From Labilithrix sp. (GTDB lineage Bacteria > Myxococcota_A > Polyangia > Polyangiales > Polyangiaceae): 64,000 nt of DNA. The DNA lies in assembly GCA_019637155.1 (NCBI GenBank), contig JAHBWE010000012.1, forward strand, positions 124,001 to 188,000, in the 5' to 3' direction. Made by a program: the position numbers and the translations under genes. Below are positions 1 through 7,528 of the stretch, piece after piece. How positions within the stretch are numbered: the first letter of the stretch is position 1; every line of letters begins with the position of its first letter. A model generated the notes under the pieces. That model was not told where the DNA came from. It made no database searches and saw only the letters and a program-made list of their open reading frames with translations.

Positions 1-288
1 GTCCCGCGCGAGACCGACGGCCATTCCGATCCCCGCGCCCACGGTTCCGCCCGCCGCGAACCCTGCGAGCCGCCCGGCGTCGGTGACACTCGCCTCCGAC
101 CTCTGCCCGAACATGACGGCGTAGCGGGCGGAGAGCGCGGAGAGCTGCCGATCGATCCGGGCGTTGCGGACCGCCTTGACGATGACGTCCACCGTGCAGA
201 CGGCGAGGATCGCGAGGCCCGGGGGATCGACGACGACGACGGCAACTCCGCCTCCGATGTAGAGCAGAGCAACGATCAGGCCCCGCAT
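1..288 (-). CDS. Small membrane protein, cut by the window edge
   Basis: An open frame runs from an ATG at 286-288 to base 1 without a stop, so 96 residues are visible and the C-terminus is missing. The N-terminus is hydrophobic (RGLIVALLYIGGGVAVVVV), followed by a second apolar stretch (GLAILAVCTVDVIV), a basic, polar segment, and a glycine-rich apolar stretch near the cut (FAAGGTVGAGIGMAVG). This suggests an inner-membrane protein with two or three membrane segments. It is transcribed leftwards, away from the XRE gene at 416, and belongs to the mobile element. No family is recognised. The missing end could change the picture. Confidence 0.5.
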   Translation of the reverse strand, partial: MRGLIVALLYIGGGVAVVVVDPPGLAILAVCTVDVIVKAVRNARIDRQLSALSARYAVMFGQRSEASVTDAGRLAGFAAGGTVGAGIGMAVGLARD

Positions 289-415
289 GGCGCCCCCGCC
301 CAGAAGACTTCAGCGAGGCTTCGCTGCTTTTTCAAAGGGCCCCCGACGCCGCCGAACATAATGACCATCCTGGTGTGGTTTTTATCAACGGTCAACGAGG
401 GCGACGGTCGTCCTC

Positions 416-682
416 GTGCCGTTCGAAGATCCGGACCGAGTCATCGAGGACGTCGGGCGACGGGTCGCCGAGGTTCGACGCGAGCTCGGATGGACGCAGC
501 AGCAGGCCGCCGAGCACCTCCGCATGCCACTGAAGAACCTCCAGCGCATCGAGGCCGGCATGAACCTCACCATCAGGACGCTCACCCGCGTCGCCCGAGG
601 TCTTGGCGTTCGCACGCGTGACCTTCTCGACGAGCCGAAGTCGCGTGAGCGCCGGCGCCGGGGGCGCCCGACGACGAAGTAG
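416..682 (+). CDS. XRE-family HTH transcriptional regulator
   Basis: An 88-residue protein whose residues about 8-65 form a Cro/C1-type helix-turn-helix: RRELGWTQQQAAEHLRM, then KNLQRIEAGMNLTIRTLTRVARGLGV. Known role of the family: binding operator DNA as a dimer, typically to control mobile-element genes. The C-terminal tail is basic (RERRRRGRPTTK). The start is a GTG at 416; no ATG is available in frame. It is divergent from the membrane gene at 1-288 and convergent with the minus-strand recombination cluster, so it may control promoters in 289-415. Which genes it regulates is inference. Confidence 0.75.
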   Translation: MPFEDPDRVIEDVGRRVAEVRRELGWTQQQAAEHLRMPLKNLQRIEAGMNLTIRTLTRVARGLGVRTRDLLDEPKSRERRRRGRPTTK

Positions 683-705
683 TCGTCGGCGAGCGCACCG
701 ACGAC
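682..705. terminator. Candidate hairpin between convergent genes
   Basis: An 8-bp inverted repeat (GTCGTCGG and CCGACGAC) with an 8-base loop sits between the ends of the XRE gene and the convergent gene at 711. There is no T-tract on either side, so termination is only suggested by position. Confidence 0.25.
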
Positions 706-710
706 CACGC

Positions 711-980
711 TCACCTCCTCCGGCGCTGTCGCTGGCCGATCACGAACCACGCAGGCTCGTGCACCACGTCGCGTAGGTGCTCAAAGACTTGGCGAACCTC
801 CTGCGACTCCATCGGGACGCCGATGAAGATCGGTCCGGGCTGCCGCAGGGCCCGACGCAGGGCGTCCGCCGCGGTCTCGACGTCGTCGAAGTTCTGCACG
901 TTGAGGAGCACGACGCCGGAGGTGGTGACCGCGAACGGGTCGTCCATGCATCGGTCTCCCTTCCGCACGCGCCGCCTCAT
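711..980 (-). CDS. Hypothetical small protein, last gene of recombination cluster
   Basis: An 89-residue protein. The chosen ATG (978-980) overlaps the TGA of the upstream nuclease gene in an ATGA junction, which suggests translational coupling; a longer start at 1016 would overlap by 40 bases. The sequence begins basic (MRRRVRKGDR), has a central VVLLNVQNFDDVETAADALRRAL segment and ends in a basic tail (GQRQRRRR). No domain is recognised. Position at the end of a polycistronic unit with nuclease, macro-domain and Rad52-type genes suggests an accessory role in the element, but nothing in the sequence shows it. Confidence 0.55.
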   Translation of the reverse strand: MRRRVRKGDRCMDDPFAVTTSGVVLLNVQNFDDVETAADALRRALRQPGPIFIGVPMESQEVRQVFEHLRDVVHEPAWFVIGQRQRRRR

Positions 981-1786
981 GGTCGACACGAGCTCGCGTA
1001 CTGGCACGTCCGACACGCCCAGCCCCGCTGTCTCGGTCCGATGCCGGCCTCGATCGCGCGGTGGACCTCGAAGAACAACTCGGCGAGCTCGGCCTCATCG
1101 CCGTCGTTCCGGGCCACGTTGAGGACTTGAACCGCCGGCTCGCGGGTCTTCGTGGTGACCAGGATGCGGAGACGGACGCCGTTGTACCCGAGCTCCCGCG
1201 CTGCCCGACGGTAGAGCGTCACCTGTGGGTCGAATTCGGCCTGGTCCGGGCTCCACTTCTTCTTCGCGGTCTTGAGCTCCCAAAGCGAGCCCACGCCGTC
1301 CTCCTCGACGACTATGGCGTCCATCGCGCCAATGACGGGGACGGGTAGGACCTCGCCGGTCTGCGGGTGTGCGATCGCCGTGGCGAAGGCGATCTCGGTG
1401 CCGAGGACCATCTTCGGCTGGGCGACCGATCCTCGAAACGTCTTGAACATTGCGACCGCCCGCTCGATGAAGCTGTCGGCGTCCTCGTCGGCGTCGTCGA
1501 AAAGCACCGGCAGGTCATCCCGACGGAGCCGATCACGGAGATCATCGCGGAGCTGATCGTCGAGCGCCTCGTCATCGGCGGCCTCGTCGAGCCACCCAGC
1601 GACCGCCGAGTGCCAGGCGGACCCGAGGATCAATGCCGCGGGCAGGTAGTCGGGGCGCGCCCGCTCCCTGTACTGGAGGGCGAACTTCCGAGGGCACTGG
1701 AGCCAGGACTTTACAGCGCTGATTGAGAGGTGCGGCCTCTTCCGCAGCTCGATGAGGGATTCGGGCATGGGGACCTTGAAACGCAC
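977..1786 (-). CDS. PD-(D/E)XK nuclease, RecB/Cas4-like with Fe-S cysteines
   Basis: A 269-residue protein with the RecB-nuclease pattern: His59 in GSAWHSAV, Glu131, Asp156 in GAMDAIV, Glu170-Leu-Lys172 in LWELKTAKKK, and the QxxxY motif Gln188-Tyr192 (QVTLYRR). Cys31 (QCPRKF) plus C-terminal Cys258, Cys261 and Cys267 (CRTCQYASSC) match the four-cysteine 4Fe-4S arrangement known in AddB and Cas4-type nucleases. The family degrades DNA ends; in phages such exonucleases pair with annealing proteins. Here a Rad52-type annealase lies two genes upstream (2459-3064), which supports a phage-like end-resection role. No cas genes are nearby, so a CRISPR role is not supported. Confidence 0.85.
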   Translation of the reverse strand: MRFKVPMPESLIELRKRPHLSISAVKSWLQCPRKFALQYRERARPDYLPAALILGSAWHSAVAGWLDEAADDEALDDQLRDDLRDRLRRDDLPVLFDDADEDADSFIERAVAMFKTFRGSVAQPKMVLGTEIAFATAIAHPQTGEVLPVPVIGAMDAIVVEEDGVGSLWELKTAKKKWSPDQAEFDPQVTLYRRAARELGYNGVRLRILVTTKTREPAVQVLNVARNDGDEAELAELFFEVHRAIEAGIGPRQRGWACRTCQYASSCRP

Positions 1787-1851
1787 GAAGGCCGATCGTG
1801 CTCTGGGCGAGCACGCCGGCTTTCTGCGAGTTGTAGTTGTTGTAGTGGTGG

Positions 1852-2448
1852 TCAGCTCATCGCGGACGCAACGAGCCGGGAGCAGACCGAGAACCGATCA
1901 GGCTCTGGAACGGCGAAGACGACGAGCTCGATGCCAGCCTCGGGCGACTCCGCGAAGAACTCCCGGAGCCCGGCGATCATCGAGCGGCAGACGACGGCGG
2001 CGGGCAGACCTCCCGCTCCAGCGCCAAGAAGCGGGATGCAGAGAGAGACCGGGCGTGCGTCGCGCTCGGAGATCTCGGCTGCCGCCCGGAGCGCTGCTGC
2101 CGTGCACGCCTGGATGCGCTCCGGCGAGGTCACGGTCTTCTCGACCCCGCTCGCGCTGAGCGTCGCCCGCGTGCCACGGTAGTCGACCGCCGGAACATGC
2201 AGGACGTGGCGAAACCTCGTCGACGTCCCGGCCGACGTAATCAGGCAGTCCCCCTCGTCCAGGACGCCGTCGAACTCGTCCTCGAGCTTCTGCCTCATCT
2301 CGCGCTGGAGGACGTCCCCGCCGCACTCGTTGTAGAGCGCGCGGGAGACGCCTCCGCCAAGGGTCGCCGAGTCGTTCGAGGCGTTCACGACGAAGTCTGC
2401 CCCGGTCTCGGTGATTGAGCAGGCGCGGACCTCGATGCGTCGCTTCAT
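1852..2448 (-). CDS. Macro-domain (ADP-ribose-binding) protein
   Basis: A 198-residue protein that is one macro domain. It has the ligand-binding VVNASND motif (Asn22-Ala-Ser-Asn25), the glycine loop LGGGVSRAL (31-34), the edge-strand HVPAVDY and a second loop IPLLGAGAGGLP. Macro domains bind ADP-ribose or remove it from proteins or nucleic acids; DarG-type antitoxins are one known use. No partner toxin is visible next to it, so substrate and role are unknown. The start is the ATG at 2446-2448, ten bases after the Rad52-type gene, which puts it in the same operon. In a mobile element it may counter host NAD-dependent or ADP-ribosylation defence; that is speculation. Confidence 0.85.
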   Translation of the reverse strand: MKRRIEVRACSITETGADFVVNASNDSATLGGGVSRALYNECGGDVLQREMRQKLEDEFDGVLDEGDCLITSAGTSTRFRHVLHVPAVDYRGTRATLSASGVEKTVTSPERIQACTAAALRAAAEISERDARPVSLCIPLLGAGAGGLPAAVVCRSMIAGLREFFAESPEAGIELVVFAVPEPDRFSVCSRLVASAMS

Positions 2449-2458
2449 CCGGTGAAGA

Positions 2459-3064
2459 TTACCCCGCTCCGTTCGAGCCGGTGAGCTCGGACAGGATCGA
2501 GCTCGCCTCACGGCGGGACAGGTGCCCGATCTCGGTCTTGTTGAACCGCTCGTCGAGCATGTGCGCGAGGAGGTCGCGCCCGATGTTGCGGCGCCGGGCG
2601 ACGGACTGGATGGCGGAGTACTGCTTGCCGGTGAGGCGGTCGTTGGCCGAAGCGGGGGCCGGCGCACGAGCAGAGGGCTGCGCGAACGTCGTCTCGGCAG
2701 CGCCTGCACCGTACAACTCGAGCGCGATACCCAGGAGAGACGCCGCTTTCTTGAGGCAGTCTGAAGCGGACGCTTTTGCGTCATCCGCGATCGATACGGC
2801 GCGGCCGTCGCGATCTCTCGTGATCGCGCTTCCACCGAACGCCATCTTGGTCACGCCGTCGGCGGTGAGCTTCCCGATGACGACGACCTCCTCGTCCAAG
2901 ATCTGATGCTCGATGATCTCGAAGCTCCACGCGTCGCAGCCCTCGTTCAAGCGACTGATGACAGCATGGGTCTCGACGTACGAGAGCATCTTCCCGCCCT
3001 GTCCCTGGCGCTGCTTCACGAGCTCCGGCGGGAACGGCCGTGTGAGGACCTCCTTCTTCATCAC
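2459..3064 (-). CDS. Rad52/Rad22-family single-strand annealing protein
   Basis: A 201-residue protein. The N-terminal half (about 5-120) matches the phage Rad52-type fold: FPPELVKQRQGQGGKMLSYV, then a region ending in DGRAVSIADDAKASASDCLKKAASLLGIALELY. A proline/alanine linker follows (about 125-140), then a small C-terminal helical domain (TGKQYSAIQSVARRRNIGRDLL). Such proteins coat single-stranded DNA and anneal complementary strands. It starts inside the end of the DUF932 gene (ATGA overlap, 3061-3064) and is followed by macro-domain and nuclease genes, forming a likely recombination operon. The family call rests on remembered motifs; a structural alignment would confirm it. Confidence 0.8.
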   Translation of the reverse strand: MMKKEVLTRPFPPELVKQRQGQGGKMLSYVETHAVISRLNEGCDAWSFEIIEHQILDEEVVVIGKLTADGVTKMAFGGSAITRDRDGRAVSIADDAKASASDCLKKAASLLGIALELYGAGAAETTFAQPSARAPAPASANDRLTGKQYSAIQSVARRRNIGRDLLAHMLDERFNKTEIGHLSRREASSILSELTGSNGAG

Positions 3065-4152
3065 GCCCTCCCGACGTGACGAGCAAGCAGATCACCCGCG
3101 ACAGCCTCGATCTCGAGCCGCCGGGCTGGAGCTGCGAGCTTCGCGCTGCTGGTGATCCCATTGAGGACGTCGAAGAGCGGAAGCCGGGCTGGCAGTGCGG
3201 CGGTCCCCGTCTCGCGCAGGATCTCTGCCTCGAGGTTCTTCCGCTCCGGCATGGTGAGCTCGGAACGGAGCGCCTCGATCTGGTCGGCCACGCTCGTGAT
3301 CATGAATTCGACCGACCGGCGCCACTGATCGAGCACGCCCCGCGCATGAACGAGCGCCGAGCTGATCCCCTCTGCGACGGCCTCCCGTAGCCCGTCCCCG
3401 AGGTGACGAAACGCGAGCCCTTCGGAGCGGTGATGCCGAAGTAGTCCATTCAGGCATGCCAGCCTGAAGCATCCCGGAACGAGCTTCACGGAGCTCCTCG
3501 CGAAGCTTGACGTCGTGACATCGAGCGAGAGCATCGAGACGTCGCCGACCTTCGCCGCGACCTGCTCGCTCGGGAAGACGAGCCGCAGGTTGTCGATGAG
3601 TCCGGTGGCCACGCCGCGAACGCGAACGTCGTGGAGCGCGCCGAAGCGGGTGAGTCCTGCGCGGATCGTCTCCATCAGCTCGGCGGCATCGAGGGGGCGA
3701 TAGCGGTCCGAGACGACGGCGGCGATCTGGTTCCCGCGCAGGCGAAGCGTCGCCGCCTTGCCCTCCTCGCGGTCGAGCATCAGATACCCGATCAGGGAGA
3801 GCGCCAGGGGCGCGGGCAGCTTGCGAACGAACTCCGACGGAGCGCCGAGACGCGCCATGAGGTTGTTGAACGCGTTCGCGCGCAACACCATCGGCTCGTG
3901 ATGGCGGGCGAGCGGAACGAGCGCGAACTGGCTCGCGGCCGTCGGTGCGACGCACCAAGTGCGGAGGTCAGGGATGCTGAGGTCATGGTGCCGTCCGTCG
4001 GCCTCGTGCGCTTCTACGACCCGCTGAGCTGCAGCGTCGAAGTCCAGTTCGACCTCGCTCCAGCGGGGCGCCATGTCGGAGGCGGTCAGGAGCGGGCCGG
4101 GCAACTTGCTGCCGAGCGGCGATGAGCTGCCGGTTGCGTAAGCGGTGGTCAT
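3061..4152 (-). CDS. DUF932-family protein
   Basis: A 363-residue soluble protein. The stretch LRLRGNQIAAVVSDRYRPLDAAELMETI (about 138-165) followed by a mixed alpha/beta body with PGCFRLACLNGLLRHH resembles DUF932 proteins, which are common on plasmids, phages and integrative elements and have no established function. A ribosome-binding GAGGAG lies upstream of the ATG at 4150-4152. It leads the recombination cluster and overlaps the Rad52-type gene by four bases, so it may act with the annealase and nuclease. The family call is moderately sure. Confidence 0.65.
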   Translation of the reverse strand: MTTAYATGSSSPLGSKLPGPLLTASDMAPRWSEVELDFDAAAQRVVEAHEADGRHHDLSIPDLRTWCVAPTAASQFALVPLARHHEPMVLRANAFNNLMARLGAPSEFVRKLPAPLALSLIGYLMLDREEGKAATLRLRGNQIAAVVSDRYRPLDAAELMETIRAGLTRFGALHDVRVRGVATGLIDNLRLVFPSEQVAAKVGDVSMLSLDVTTSSFARSSVKLVPGCFRLACLNGLLRHHRSEGLAFRHLGDGLREAVAEGISSALVHARGVLDQWRRSVEFMITSVADQIEALRSELTMPERKNLEAEILRETGTAALPARLPLFDVLNGITSSAKLAAPARRLEIEAVAGDLLARHVGRA

Positions 4153-4246
4153 GTTGTTCTTCTCCTCGAGGGATAGGGCGCGCGTGGAGGCGCTGCCCGT
4201 AGTTCTTCTTCACGGCGGCGACGATCGAAGGCGTCCGCGCGCGCGT

Positions 4247-4879
4247 TCACATGAGGCCGAGCTCGACGAGTACGTCGCCGAGGAGCGTGGGGTCCCCCGA
4301 TGCCCGTCGCATCGGTGCCGTGGGCCGGAGATCGACGACAAGCGTGGAGGCCCCGCGCTCCTCGCGTTGGGCGAGAAGGTTCAACCCGCCCCGGCCAGCT
4401 CGCCAGACGAGATGAAGGCCACGCTCGTCGGCGTACGCGGCCAGGTCGAGAAAGCCCCGGAGCGCGCCACGCGCCTTCACAAGGACATGGCGCAGCACGG
4501 AGACGCGCACGGTTTGGAGCTCAAGCCGGACGTACTTGTGCGGCCCGGCGAGGACATCGCCGAGAAGAACATCGACATCGAGCACGACACTGTTCCACTC
4601 GTGCCGGGCAGACGCAGCGAGCTGGCCGGCGGCACGCTCGGCCCGGTCGCCGCGCTCGGCCACATTCGCGTTCGCCAAGTGCTTCTTGTACCGACCGACG
4701 AAGGGGGCGAGCGCGAGGGCCAGGGCGGCGTCGTCCTGGGTTAGGTCGAGGCGCACGTCGACCCGGGCGAGAAGCTCGGGGTGCTCCTTGAGGAACACCC
4801 CGAGGTTGTACTCGCCGTGGCCGGCACGCGAGTACAACGCCAGGAGCTCGCGGGTTGTACTACTCGGCCGCGGCGGCAT
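4247..4879 (-). CDS. Hypothetical mobile-element protein
   Basis: A 210-residue protein of unknown function. It is alpha/beta in character, rich in Leu, Val, Arg and Asp, with no signal peptide or membrane segment (for example HEWNSVVLDVDVLLGDVLAG and GHGEYNLGVFLKEHPELLA). The chosen ATG (4877-4879) overlaps the end of the upstream small gene by 20 bases. A gap of 94 bases separates it from the DUF932 gene, which has its own ribosome-binding site. Codon use matches neighbours and the frame stays open, so I take it as real, but no family is recognised. Confidence 0.55.
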   Translation of the reverse strand: MPPRPSSTTRELLALYSRAGHGEYNLGVFLKEHPELLARVDVRLDLTQDDAALALALAPFVGRYKKHLANANVAERGDRAERAAGQLAASARHEWNSVVLDVDVLLGDVLAGPHKYVRLELQTVRVSVLRHVLVKARGALRGFLDLAAYADERGLHLVWRAGRGGLNLLAQREERGASTLVVDLRPTAPMRRASGDPTLLGDVLVELGLM

Positions 4880-5129
4880 GCGCGTCGTCCGTGACCGGCT
4901 CGGGGACGTCGAGGTCCGGACTGATCGGCGGCACCGGCAGGCGCCGCTTCACCATGCTCTGGACGAAGGCGAGATCGGCGTTCTTCTTCACGTACCGCTC
5001 GAGACGGCGAGCGACGCTGAAGATGTTGTACTTCCGGGGCACGCGGAGGGTGCTCGTGCCGAACTGGCCGAGCAAGAGGCGCCTCTCGGCGAGGTTCGAG
5101 GGACGGAGGAGACGGCCGTGAATGCGCAT
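4860..5129 (-). CDS. Hypothetical small protein downstream of a terminator-like hairpin
   Basis: An 89-residue protein starting MRIHGRLLRPSNLAERRL. The ATG at 5127-5129 has a GGAG ribosome-binding site a few bases upstream; a longer start at 5171 would run through the terminator hairpin and is rejected. The protein is basic and helical (FSVARRLERYVKKNADLAFVQSMVKRRL) with a Pro/Asp tail ending in four alanines. No domain is recognised. The intrinsic-terminator-like structure ending about ten bases before this start makes it a possible point of attenuated read-through. Confidence 0.55.
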   Translation of the reverse strand: MRIHGRLLRPSNLAERRLLLGQFGTSTLRVPRKYNIFSVARRLERYVKKNADLAFVQSMVKRRLPVPPISPDLDVPEPVTDDAHAAAAE

Positions 5130-5138
5130 GGAGGGCTC

Positions 5139-5185
5139 CAAAAAAGAAGAACGCCCGCGCGCGTGGACCATCCACGCGGCGGGCG
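5139..5185 (-). terminator. Intrinsic terminator or attenuator inside the operon
   Basis: Read on the minus strand, a strong G+C hairpin (5152-5185; outer arms CGCCCGC and GCGGGCG, inner arms CGCGTGG and CCACGCG around a short loop) is followed directly by the T-rich run TTCTTCTTTTTT (5140-5151). That is the layout of a rho-independent terminator. It lies 3' of the gene at 5209-5523 and just before the start of the gene at 4860-5129, leaving almost no room for a separate promoter. Confidence 0.7.
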
Positions 5186-5208
5186 CTCGAGTTGATGTTG
5201 ATGTTGAA

Positions 5209-5523
5209 CTACGGGGAGAGATCGTCGTCGGCGGGCCAGCGCGGCTCGCCGTGGACGGGACGGAAGTAGCCTGGCTCGGTCGACGTCATCTGGTGTCGAG
5301 GCGGCGCGGTCCCGACACGGATGGCGAGCATCGCGATCGGCTTGTTATGCTCAACGATGACGAAGCCGGTGAAGCTACCGCCGTCATCGGATACGAGCCT
5401 GACGCCGACGGGCGGGTTCGTGAGTCTCGCGGCCCAGCCGAGTAGGCGGCGCACTCGGTTCACGCGTCCGTCACGGGCGCCGTCGAGCACGACGTCGACG
5501 AGCGCGTCGCCGACGCCGCTCAC
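5209..5523 (-). CDS. Hypothetical protein coupled to an upstream small gene
   Basis: A 104-residue protein. The GTG start (5521-5523) overlaps the TGA of the 56-residue gene upstream (GTGA junction), a typical coupling arrangement; upstream codons in the same frame belong to that gene's shadow. The middle looks like a beta-rich fold (VGVRLVSDDGGSFTGFVIVEHNKPIAMLAIRV is a run of alternating apolar residues), and the tail is acidic and Trp/Pro-rich (PRWPADDDLSP). A terminator-like hairpin follows its stop. No family is recognised. Confidence 0.5.
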   Translation of the reverse strand: MSGVGDALVDVVLDGARDGRVNRVRRLLGWAARLTNPPVGVRLVSDDGGSFTGFVIVEHNKPIAMLAIRVGTAPPRHQMTSTEPGYFRPVHGEPRWPADDDLSP

Positions 5524-5690
5524 GACTCGTTCGACGGAAAGAGCGCCTCGGACGCGATGGCGAAGAGGACGCCGGCCGCCGCCGCCGCGATGCCCTTCTT
5601 GAGGGCCTCGTGGCGAAGCGTCCGGGAGATGAACCCGCCGTCGTCGAGGGAGAAGGCGAGCTTGTTGTTGTCGTTCACGTTGTTCTTCAT
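5520..5690 (-). CDS. Small 56-residue protein with an apolar helix
   Basis: A short frame from the ATG at 5688-5690 to TGA at 5520-5522. The N-terminus is polar and Asn-rich (MKNNVNDNNKLAFSLDDGG) and the C-terminal part carries an apolar helix (KKGIAAAAAGVLFAIASEALF) that could cross or sit on the membrane. Its stop overlaps the GTG start of the next gene. Codon choice is typical of the element, and the overlap supports translation. Function unknown. Confidence 0.45.
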   Translation of the reverse strand: MKNNVNDNNKLAFSLDDGGFISRTLRHEALKKGIAAAAAGVLFAIASEALFPSNES

Positions 5691-5784
5691 GGTGTTGTGC
5701 CTGCAATGGATCTCGTCGCGCAGCCGGCGCAGACGGGTTGAACTTCAGCGTGGCTCCCACTCAGGGACAGCACGTCGATGCCGA

Positions 5785-5934
5785 TCAGGAGCGGACGATG
5801 TGGATCGCGCGCGCGGCGGTTGCCAACGCGAGGCCAGCGAGCTCGAGGAGCATGATGGTGGTCACGAGGGTTCCTCCGGAGCGGGTAGCTCCGACGTTCT
5901 TATCCCCGACATCCGTGCTGAGTTGCCTTTGCAT
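5785..5934 (-). CDS. Possible 49-residue single-span membrane protein
   Basis: The ATG at 5932-5934 is preceded on the minus strand by GAGG six bases upstream. The product has a polar N-terminus (MQRQLSTDVGDKN) and one apolar stretch (TTIMLLELAGLALATAARAIHIV). It would be the first gene of the leftward small-gene set. The call rests only on start-site context and the membrane-like segment; the frame could be chance. Confidence 0.3.
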   Translation of the reverse strand: MQRQLSTDVGDKNVGATRSGGTLVTTIMLLELAGLALATAARAIHIVRS

Positions 5935-6045
5935 CGGCGTCCTCGTACCTCGGCCGAGCCGCGCGCATGAGCGCGTTGTCCGATGACGTGGCAACGTTCT
6001 CGACGTAACGAACCATGGTGCTAGCCCAAGGCGGAGGAGGGACTG

Positions 6046-6462
6046 ATGGCAACGGAGACCAATGAGCGACCGCTTCACCATCGGCTTCACGTAGAAGGCA
6101 TCCGGCCCAACGCAGAGGCGATCGCGCGCATCTTTCTCGATGGGGACGTCGCAGTCCTCTTCTTCGAGGTCGGCCGCGGTCCGAAGGAGATGCAGGCAGG
6201 CGCAGAGGTCGCAGCCCGTGCGTTGGGCTGGACCGGAAAGCGCATCGAGGTCACACGAATGAACAAGACACGCGCGGCGAAGCTCGCTGATGTCATCGCG
6301 GCGACGACGCCCGGCGACACGGCGGCGGTCGAGTGGCTCCGTCGCCGCTCTGGAAACCGCCTCCTCGTGCTCGCGCACGTAGGGACGCTCTGCGTCGACC
6401 ACGTCGAGGGCGCCGGATTCTCGGTTGTCGAAGGAACTGGTGATCGGGAATGGATGTCCTAG
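6046..6462 (+). CDS. Hypothetical protein
   Basis: A 138-residue soluble protein. A purine-rich ribosome-binding site (GGAGGAGG) stands just before the ATG. The sequence mixes strands and helices (AIARIFLDGDVAVLFFEVGRG, EVAARALGWTGKRIEVTRMN, SGNRLLVLAHVGTLCVDHV) without a known motif. It lies alone on the plus strand between two leftward gene sets of the mobile element. No family is recognised and nothing in the context gives a role. Confidence 0.55.
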   Translation: MATETNERPLHHRLHVEGIRPNAEAIARIFLDGDVAVLFFEVGRGPKEMQAGAEVAARALGWTGKRIEVTRMNKTRAAKLADVIAATTPGDTAAVEWLRRRSGNRLLVLAHVGTLCVDHVEGAGFSVVEGTGDREWMS

Positions 6463-6679
6463 CCTCCGGCTCTCCAACGGGGCGGCCGTGCGCAGCACGA
6501 GCCCCGACGATGTGCAGGGCTTGAGTCGATGATCGGAGTTGTCGTTGCGATGCATGGTCGTCGGGTGAGCCATCCGTGCGTTCGACTCGCGGCACACCTC
6601 ACGGGACGAAGAAGAAGCCGATGGCGCGACGCACTGGAAGGCGCTCGAGCACCGATCAGCGAGTGCTCGAGAGGCGGCG

Positions 6680-7028
6680 ATGCTCGTCGTCGATCCCTGG
6701 CACTGGCTGGACAAGGACGGCCACTTCCTCGTCGAGACCCGATCCTCACCGGCGCATGCTCCGCATCGCGCGGTTCATCGAGTACGGCGGTCCTCTCCAA
6801 AAGAACGAGACGCGCGAGACCCTCATCGAGTGCGTGAAGCATCCGAATAGGAAGCCGTGTCTCGGGCTCATGTGGGTCGTGAAGGCGCCCGACGAAGACA
6901 TCATCGCTCACTGCATGGCGTGCGGGACCGAGGAGGCCTGCGTCCAGAACTGGCAAGAGACCGAGTGGGCCAACGGGATGATGGAGCCGGTGCCCCTGAT
7001 GCTCGACGAGACGCGGACGACCCATTGA
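6680..7028 (+). pseudogene. DPWHWL-type small zinc protein with a frameshift
   Basis: Two adjoining frames together resemble one family of about 110-residue proteins that I recall from Proteobacteria. The first (6680-6850, ATG with GAGAGG upstream) gives MLVVDPWHWLDKDGHFLVET, then loses sense. The second, in another frame, gives PHRRMLRIARFIEYGGPLQKNETRETLIECVKHPNRKPCLGLMWV and a C-terminal part with Cys pairs (AHCMACGTEEACVQNWQ) ending at 7028. The switch is needed near 6737-6740. Either one base was lost (pseudogene or sequencing error) or only the second part, with an ATG at 6756, is made as a 90-residue protein. Function of the family is not known to me. Confidence 0.55.
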
Positions 7029-7081
7029 AACGTCGTGGACACTCGGGAGTGTTCTTCGATCCACGGCCAAGGATCAGCGGA

Positions 7082-7528
7082 TCAGCTTGCAGAGCTCTTC
7101 CTCTCAAACGCCGGGCGCAGCGGGCTGTCGAGAAGGTCCCGGTGAACGACCCGGTCCGCGCCGAACGCCGTGGCAGGACGATCGCGATCGACGACCTCGG
7201 CGCTCTCGACGCGAGTCCCTAGCATGGCGAGGGCGCGGGCTTCGAGTTCACGAGCCACGCCTTCGAGGACTGTCCCGACATCGACGATCGCGTCGACCGT
7301 TGCCGGGCGCGCTCCCGAACCGTCACGCTGAAGGAGTAGCTCGGGCAGCGCATGACCGACGCCGGCGAAGCGGCTGATGTACTCGACCGATGCCGCGCGA
7401 ATGATCGCGATGACTTCGTGAAGGTGGTTGGCATGTGCCGCGACGTCGCGCACCGATACCGTTCTGGCCGACGTGCCCTTGCTCGTCCCCGACTTCTTCG
7501 TGGCGTTCTTCTTCGGAGCCTCGCTCAT
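7082..7528 (-). CDS. Hypothetical protein, last gene of a four-gene operon
   Basis: A 148-residue protein. The N-terminus is Lys/Ser/Thr-rich (MSEAPKKNATKKSGTSKGTS), followed by a helical body (VRDVAAHANHLHEVIAIIRAASVEYISRFAGVGHALPELL) and a basic tail. The ATG overlaps the stop of the gene upstream by four bases (7525-7528). It is the distal member of a tightly coupled operon running from 8938 to 7082. No domain is recognised. Confidence 0.6.
   Translation of the reverse strand: MSEAPKKNATKKSGTSKGTSARTVSVRDVAAHANHLHEVIAIIRAASVEYISRFAGVGHALPELLLQRDGSGARPATVDAIVDVGTVLEGVARELEARALAMLGTRVESAEVVDRDRPATAFGADRVVHRDLLDSPLRPAFERKSSAS

Noticed and set aside
289..415. CAGCGA/TCGCTG hairpin followed by CTTTTTC near 310-335 as a terminator
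   Set aside because: No plus-strand gene ends before it within the window, and on the minus strand it lies upstream of a gene. The stem is short; function left open.
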